The notes under the pieces were generated by a model that had not been told where the DNA came from, searched no databases, and saw only the letters and a list, made by a program, of their open reading frames with translations. DNA of 64,000 bases, from positions 1 to 64,000 of the forward strand of contig CAZWUJ010000003.1 in assembly GCA_964636705.1 (NCBI GenBank), in the 5' to 3' direction. Made by a program: the position numbers and the translations under genes. The stretch is from VXRJ01 sp964636705. GTDB lineage: Bacteria > Acidobacteriota > Vicinamibacteria > Vicinamibacterales > UBA8438. Position 1 is the stretch's first letter; each line of letters starts with the position of its first letter. Positions 59,874 through 64,000 of this stretch are shown here, in pieces.

Positions 59874-60254
59874 ATGCGTATCGCAGTGGTGGGAGCGTCG
59901 ACGGATCGACGCAAGTACGGCAACAAGGCTGTCCGGGCGCTGCTCGCGCAGGGGCACGATGTGGCGGCGGTCAATCCCGGGCGCGCCGCGGCGGGCGAGT
60001 CGATCGAGGGAGTGCCCGCGCATGCCTCGTTACGGGAAGTCCCCGGCTCGATCGAGGTCGCGACCTTCTACGTGCCCCCGTCGGTGGGGGAGCGCCTGCT
60101 CGCGGATGTTGTGGCCTGCGGGATACCGCAGATCTGGTTGAATCCCGGCGCCGAGAGCGATCGGTTTCTCGCCCGGGCCCGCGAGCTGGGCCTCGAAGCG
60201 CGTCTGCAGTGCAGCATTCTTGCCGTCGGCGATTCGCCCGCCAACTACAGCTAG
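59874..60254 (+). CDS. CoA-binding domain protein
   Basis: A 126-aa Rossmann-like CoA_binding protein: IAVVGASTDRRKYGNKAVRALLAQGHDVAAVNP is the nucleotide site, EVATFYVPPSVGERLLADVVACGIPQIWLNPGAESD the middle, and CSILAVG the usual Cys-containing end. Small stand-alone members bind CoA or acyl-CoA; their role is not known. It is divergent from the ArnT-like gene. Confidence 0.88.
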   Translation: MRIAVVGASTDRRKYGNKAVRALLAQGHDVAAVNPGRAAAGESIEGVPAHASLREVPGSIEVATFYVPPSVGERLLADVVACGIPQIWLNPGAESDRFLARARELGLEARLQCSILAVGDSPANYS

Positions 60255-60257
60255 CCC

Positions 60258-60286
60258 TTGACAACGCCTCAGTCGGTTCCTATGCT
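60258..60286 (+). promoter_or_regulatory. Sigma70-type promoter of rho
   Basis: TTGACA (60258-60263) and TATGCT (60281-60286) are spaced by exactly 17 bp. It gives a leader of about 100 nt before the rho ATG at 60395, room for the autoregulation known for rho in other bacteria; the leader holds a short hairpin CACCTGAG-like repeat near 60300-60325. Confidence 0.75.
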
Positions 60287-60394
60287 GTTGGGTGGTCTGC
60301 CGCCTGAAATCCTCTCAGGTGGCGCTTTCCTGAGTATCCTGGCCGCGCGCGGCCCACTCACCACACCAACCCTTACCCGAAGGTTCACCCCAGC

Positions 60395-61795
60395 ATGGCC
60401 GAAAAGAAGCACGCATCCACCGGAACCGCCGCCGTAGCTACGTCAGATGCTCCGGCGCCGGTCGACACCGATAAGGACGTCGCCGAACCCGAGGCGGAAC
60501 CGTCGCAAAGATCCCGCGGCAAGGGACGGGGAAAACCGACCCTCAAGATCGCCGACCTGAAGGAGATGGGCATCACGCCCCTTACCAAGGTCGCGCAGGA
60601 ACTGCATGTGGCGGGCGCCACCGGTATGCGGAAGCAGGAACTGATTTTCCAGATCCTGAAGGCGCAAACCGAGCAGAGCGGGTTCATCTTCTCGGAGGGA
60701 GTGCTCGAGGTGCTGCCGGACGGTTTCGGCTTTCTCCGTGCGCCCGACTACAACTATTTGCCCGGACCGGACGACATCTATGTTTCTCCCTCCCAGATCC
60801 GCAAGTTCGACCTGCAGACCGGCGACACCGTCTCCGGGCAAATCCGCCCGCCGAAGGAAGGTGAACGCTACTTTGCGCTGATCAAGGTAGAAGCGGTCAA
60901 TTTCGAGTCTCCGGATCAGGCGCGCGAGAAGATCTTCTTCGAGAATCTGACGCCCCTCTATCCGCTGGAACGGGTTCGGTTGGAGACGGCCGCGGACAAT
61001 CTCTCGGCGCGCGTCATGGACCTGATGACGCCCATCGGCAAGGGGCAGCGCGGCCTCATCGTCGCCGCACCCCGGACCGGAAAGACGATGCTGCTGCAGA
61101 ACATTGCGCAGTCGATCGCCAGGAACCACTCGGAGGTGTACCTGATCGTTCTTCTCATCGACGAACGGCCGGAAGAGGTGACCGACATGCAGCGTTCGGT
61201 CGACGGCGAGGTTATCTCCTCGACGTTCGACGAGCCGGCTCAGCGCCATGTGCAGGTGGCCGAAATGGTGATCGAGAAGGCGAAACGCCTGGTCGAGCAC
61301 AAGAAGGACGTGTTCATCGTGCTCGATTCGATCACCCGCCTCGCCCGCGCCTACAACACGGTGATTCCTCCTTCCGGCAAGGTGCTGTCGGGCGGTCTCG
61401 ACTCGAACGCGCTGCAGAAGCCGAAGCGGTTCTTCGGGGCGGCGCGCAACATCGAGGAGGGGGGCTCGCTCACCATCATGGCGACCGCGCTGGTCGACAC
61501 CGGCTCCCGCATGGACGACGTCATCTTCGAGGAATTCAAGGGAACCGGCAACATGGAGATCCACCTCGACCGGAAGCTGGTCGACAAGCGGGTCTTCCCC
61601 GCGATCGACATTCAGAAGAGCGGCACCCGCAAGGAGGAACTGTTGCTCAGCAAGGAAGACCTGAATCGCGTCTGGGTGCTCCGCAAGGTGCTCCACCCGC
61701 TCTTGTCGGTCGAAGCAATGGAACTGCTGCTGGACAAGATGAGCAAGACCAGATCCAACGCCGACTTCCTGGCGTCCATGCAAAGGATGGGATAA
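60395..61795 (+). CDS. rho: Transcription termination factor Rho
   Basis: Hexameric RNA-dependent ATPase that ends transcription. The 466-aa protein has a charged N-terminal extension of about 45 residues, the Rho-N helical domain, the cold-shock-like RNA domain (GVLEVLPDGFGFLRAPDYNYLPGPDDIYVSPSQIRKFDL) and the motor with Walker A APRTGKT (K230), LLIDERPEEVTDM, VLDSITRLARAYN and the R finger segment. Q/R-loop text GTRKEELLLS is intact. GC-rich genomes with few U-rich terminators depend heavily on Rho, which fits the scarcity of T-tract hairpins seen here. Confidence 0.96.
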   Translation: MAEKKHASTGTAAVATSDAPAPVDTDKDVAEPEAEPSQRSRGKGRGKPTLKIADLKEMGITPLTKVAQELHVAGATGMRKQELIFQILKAQTEQSGFIFSEGVLEVLPDGFGFLRAPDYNYLPGPDDIYVSPSQIRKFDLQTGDTVSGQIRPPKEGERYFALIKVEAVNFESPDQAREKIFFENLTPLYPLERVRLETAADNLSARVMDLMTPIGKGQRGLIVAAPRTGKTMLLQNIAQSIARNHSEVYLIVLLIDERPEEVTDMQRSVDGEVISSTFDEPAQRHVQVAEMVIEKAKRLVEHKKDVFIVLDSITRLARAYNTVIPPSGKVLSGGLDSNALQKPKRFFGAARNIEEGGSLTIMATALVDTGSRMDDVIFEEFKGTGNMEIHLDRKLVDKRVFPAIDIQKSGTRKEELLLSKEDLNRVWVLRKVLHPLLSVEAMELLLDKMSKTRSNADFLASMQRMG

Positions 61796-61800
61796 CTGCC

Positions 61801-62007
61801 ATGCCAACCACGATCAGACTCCGCGACAACGGGCCGTGCCTCATTGACGGTGACGATGTCACCGTCGTGGACGCGGAAGGCAACCGGTACGAAGTTGCCA
61901 GGCGACCCTTCTCGCTGTGCCGTTGCGGGCACTCGGAAAACAAGCCGTTCTGCGACGGATCGCATCGGGGTGCGGGCTTCGATTCCGCGCCGCGGGCGGA
62001 CTCGTAG
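61801..62007 (+). CDS. CDGSH-type iron-sulfur protein
   Basis: A 68-aa protein. FSLCRCGHSENKPFCDGSH is a complete C-X-C-X9-C-X3-H CDGSH motif, which binds one 2Fe-2S cluster with three Cys and one His. Single small members are thought to act in electron or cluster transfer. It follows rho by 5 nt and is probably co-transcribed. Confidence 0.9.
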   Translation: MPTTIRLRDNGPCLIDGDDVTVVDAEGNRYEVARRPFSLCRCGHSENKPFCDGSHRGAGFDSAPRADS

Positions 62008-62024
62008 GCCGGGAGGCCGGCAGT

Positions 62025-62045
62025 CTGCGCCGTGGAACGGCGCAG
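62025..62045. terminator. Hairpin between convergent CDGSH and clpB genes
   Basis: CTGCGCCGT-GGA-ACGGCGCAG is a perfect 9-bp stem with a 3-nt loop between convergent genes. No T tract is present on either side, so it may act as a transcript end stabiliser or a Rho-assisted stop. Confidence 0.5.
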
Positions 62046-62049
62046 GCCG

Positions 62050-64000
62050 CTAGGCGGCGCCAGCCGGTCGGGCCGGTGCGGCGAACATCAAGCCATCCCT
62101 CCCCGCATCGACAACGACGTTGTCGCCCTCCGCGTACTCGCCCTTGAGGAGACGTTCGGCCAGCGGATCGAGCACGCGACGCTGAATCGTGCGTCGCAAC
62201 GGGCGGGCGCCGTAGGCGGCATCGTATCCTTCGGCGACCAGCCGGTCCGTGGCTGCTTCGGTCAGTTCGACGGTGACGCGCCGATCGGCCAGACGACGGC
62301 CGAGCGCCGCCAGTTGCATGGCGGCAATCTTCCTCAAGTGGGAACGTCCGAGCGCGTGGAACACGATGATCTCGTCGACGCGGTTCAGGAATTCCGGCCG
62401 GAAGTGCGCGCGCATGACCTCATCGATCCGGCGGCGCGTTCCCGCGTCCAGGTCACCGTCCCCTTCCGCGGCCAGACCGGTACGCCCGGCAATGAGTTCG
62501 CTTCCCAGATTGGAGGTCATGATGGCGACTACGTTGCGGAAATCGACGGTTCGCCCCTGTCCGTCGGTCAGGCGGCCGTCGTCCAGAAGCTGCAGCAGGA
62601 CGTTCAGGACGTCGGGATGCGCTTTCTCGACCTCGTCGAACAGCACGACAGCGTACGGCCGGCGGCGCACCGCCTCGGTCAACTGGCCCGCCTCGTCGTA
62701 GCCGACATAGCCCGGCGGCGCGCCCACCAGGCGCGAAACCGTGTGCTTTTCCAGGTACTCCGACATGTCGATCCGGATCAATGCCCGCTCGTCGTCGAAG
62801 AGGAACTCGGCAAGCGCACGCGCAAGCTCGGTCTTGCCGACACCGGTCGGCCCCAGAAAGATGAAGCTTCCGAGCGGACGGTTGGGGTCCTGAAGGCCGG
62901 CCCGCGCCCGGCGCACCGCGTTCGCCACCGCGGCGATGGCATCGTCCTGGCCGACCACCCGCTCGCGGAGGCGCTCATCCATCCTGATGAGCTTCTCGAC
63001 TTCACCCTCGACCAGCTTGCTGACGGGAATATGCGTCCACTTGCCGACAACCGCAGCAATGTCCTCCTCGTCCACCTCTTCCTTCAGCATCCGCGGCGCT
63101 TCTTCGCTGGACGCCGCGTCCCGACTCGTCGCCAGCCTCTGCTCGAGTTGAGGGATACGTCCGTACTGAAGTTCCGATGCCCGCGCATAGTCTCCCTCGC
63201 GTTGCGCCCGCTCCACCTCAAGGCGCAGACCTTCCAGTTCCTCCTGGAGCCTCCGATCGCCCTGAATCTGCTCCTTCTCGTGCTCCCACTGCGCCCGCAG
63301 CCGCTTCCGTTCCTCCTTCAGGCCACCCAGCTCCGTCTCGAGCCGCTCCAGGCGCGCCTTCGACTTGGCGTCCTTCTCCTTGCGAAGCGCTTCCCGTTCG
63401 ATCTCGAGTTGCATGAGGCGCCGTTCCACCTCGTCAAGTTCGACCGGCAGCGAATCGATCTCCATCCGGAGCTTCGACGCAGCCTCGTCAATCAGATCGA
63501 TCGCCTTGTCCGGCAGGAAGCGGTCGCTGATGTACCGGTTCGAAAGGACCGCGGCGGAAACCAGCGCCGAATCCTTGAACCTGACGCCGTGGTGAATCTC
63601 GTAGCGTTCGCGCAGGCCGCGCAGGATGCTGACGGTGTCCTGCACGGTCGGTTCGGCCACCATGACCGGCTGAAACCGCCGCTCCAGGGCAGCGTCTTTC
63701 TCGATGTACTGGCGGTACTCGTTGAGCGTCGTCGCCCCGATCGTGTGCAACTCGCCGCGCGCGAGCAACGGCTTCAGCATGTTCGAGGCGTCAATCGCGC
63801 CTTCCGCGGCGCCAGCGCCCACTACCGTGTGCAACTCGTCGATGAAGAGAACGATGCGGCCCTCCGCGTCGGTAATCTCCTTCAACACTGCTTTCAGGCG
63901 TTCCTCGAACTCGCCGCGGTACTTCGCTCCTGCGACGAGAGCTCCCATGTCGAGCGCTACGACTCGCTTCTCCTTGAGACCCTCGGGGACGTCCCCCCGG
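62050..64000 (-). CDS. clpB: ClpB disaggregase (5' part beyond window)
   Basis: AAA+ chaperone that rescues aggregated proteins with DnaK. The window holds the C-terminal 650 residues; the frame continues past 64000. Present parts: the end of NBD1 with pore loop GAKYRGEFEERLK, Walker B IVLFIDELHTVVGAG, the coiled-coil M domain (about 62-64% of the visible N-terminal third, rich in Glu/Arg/Leu), and NBD2 with Walker A GPTGVGKTEL, pore loop GAPPGYVGYDEAG, Walker B VVLFDEVEKAHPDV and the C-terminal small domain. The N domain and NBD1 Walker A lie outside. Its M domain distinguishes it from ClpA and ClpC. Confidence 0.96.
   Translation of the reverse strand, partial: RGDVPEGLKEKRVVALDMGALVAGAKYRGEFEERLKAVLKEITDAEGRIVLFIDELHTVVGAGAAEGAIDASNMLKPLLARGELHTIGATTLNEYRQYIEKDAALERRFQPVMVAEPTVQDTVSILRGLRERYEIHHGVRFKDSALVSAAVLSNRYISDRFLPDKAIDLIDEAASKLRMEIDSLPVELDEVERRLMQLEIEREALRKEKDAKSKARLERLETELGGLKEERKRLRAQWEHEKEQIQGDRRLQEELEGLRLEVERAQREGDYARASELQYGRIPQLEQRLATSRDAASSEEAPRMLKEEVDEEDIAAVVGKWTHIPVSKLVEGEVEKLIRMDERLRERVVGQDDAIAAVANAVRRARAGLQDPNRPLGSFIFLGPTGVGKTELARALAEFLFDDERALIRIDMSEYLEKHTVSRLVGAPPGYVGYDEAGQLTEAVRRRPYAVVLFDEVEKAHPDVLNVLLQLLDDGRLTDGQGRTVDFRNVVAIMTSNLGSELIAGRTGLAAEGDGDLDAGTRRRIDEVMRAHFRPEFLNRVDEIIVFHALGRSHLRKIAAMQLAALGRRLADRRVTVELTEAATDRLVAEGYDAAYGARPLRRTIQRRVLDPLAERLLKGEYAEGDNVVVDAGRDGLMFAAPARPAGAA

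Overview
The window is a GC-rich, gene-dense bacterial chromosome segment with no insertion sequence, phage or CRISPR. Secreted M28 and HExxH/propeller proteins, a PQQ-type sugar dehydrogenase, an NHL-repeat lipoprotein, a DUF6152 protein and many ATGA/GTGA gene overlaps suggest an uncultured-type Acidobacteriota (Vicinamibacteria-like). That assignment is an inference from gene content and composition, not a marker-gene result.

Layout. 1-3500: the 3' part of tRNA-Cys, a secreted M28 peptidase and a membrane SpoIIE-type phosphatase. 3490-18767: a divergent RiPP (NHLP/NHLM) locus. The minus-strand operon holds two nitrile-hydratase-like leader peptides, an unrecognised 374-aa protein, a membrane HExxH protein and isopentenyl-diphosphate isomerase. 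The plus-strand operon holds a TolC-like channel, an HlyD-like NHLM adaptor, a C39-peptidase ABC exporter, a second NHLM ABC protein, a solute-binding lipoprotein, a HESVH protein and a cyanophycin-synthetase-like ATP-grasp enzyme. No LanM, YcaO or radical-SAM enzyme is present, so the maturation chemistry is open. 18974-26615: secreted or periplasmic catabolic and redox proteins. 26703-30294: a two-component system with a PepSY membrane protein. 30328-31021: a VapC/Phd-type toxin-antitoxin pair with a palindromic operator candidate. 31084-33992: btuFCD under a cobalamin riboswitch.

34058-44981: an aromatic amino acid supra-operon, aroDE-trpEGDCFBA-aroQ-aroF-tyrA. It is preceded by an apparent ribosome-mediated attenuator whose 39-codon leader peptide carries Y, W, W, Y and F codons, followed by mutually exclusive antiterminator and terminator helices. 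It would couple synthesis of all three aromatic amino acids to one leader.

45032-64000: mostly housekeeping genes. These are pepA, ftsK, rsmA, a small zincin, nth, a DUF3467 gene, a LexA-like repressor whose Ser/Lys dyad reads Thr/Arg, recG, rsmD, coaD, an aminotransferase, an ArnT-like glycosyltransferase, a CoA-binding protein, rho, a CDGSH protein and clpB (cut by the window end). Several genes start 7-11 nt after a -10 box, which suggests leaderless mRNAs are common here.
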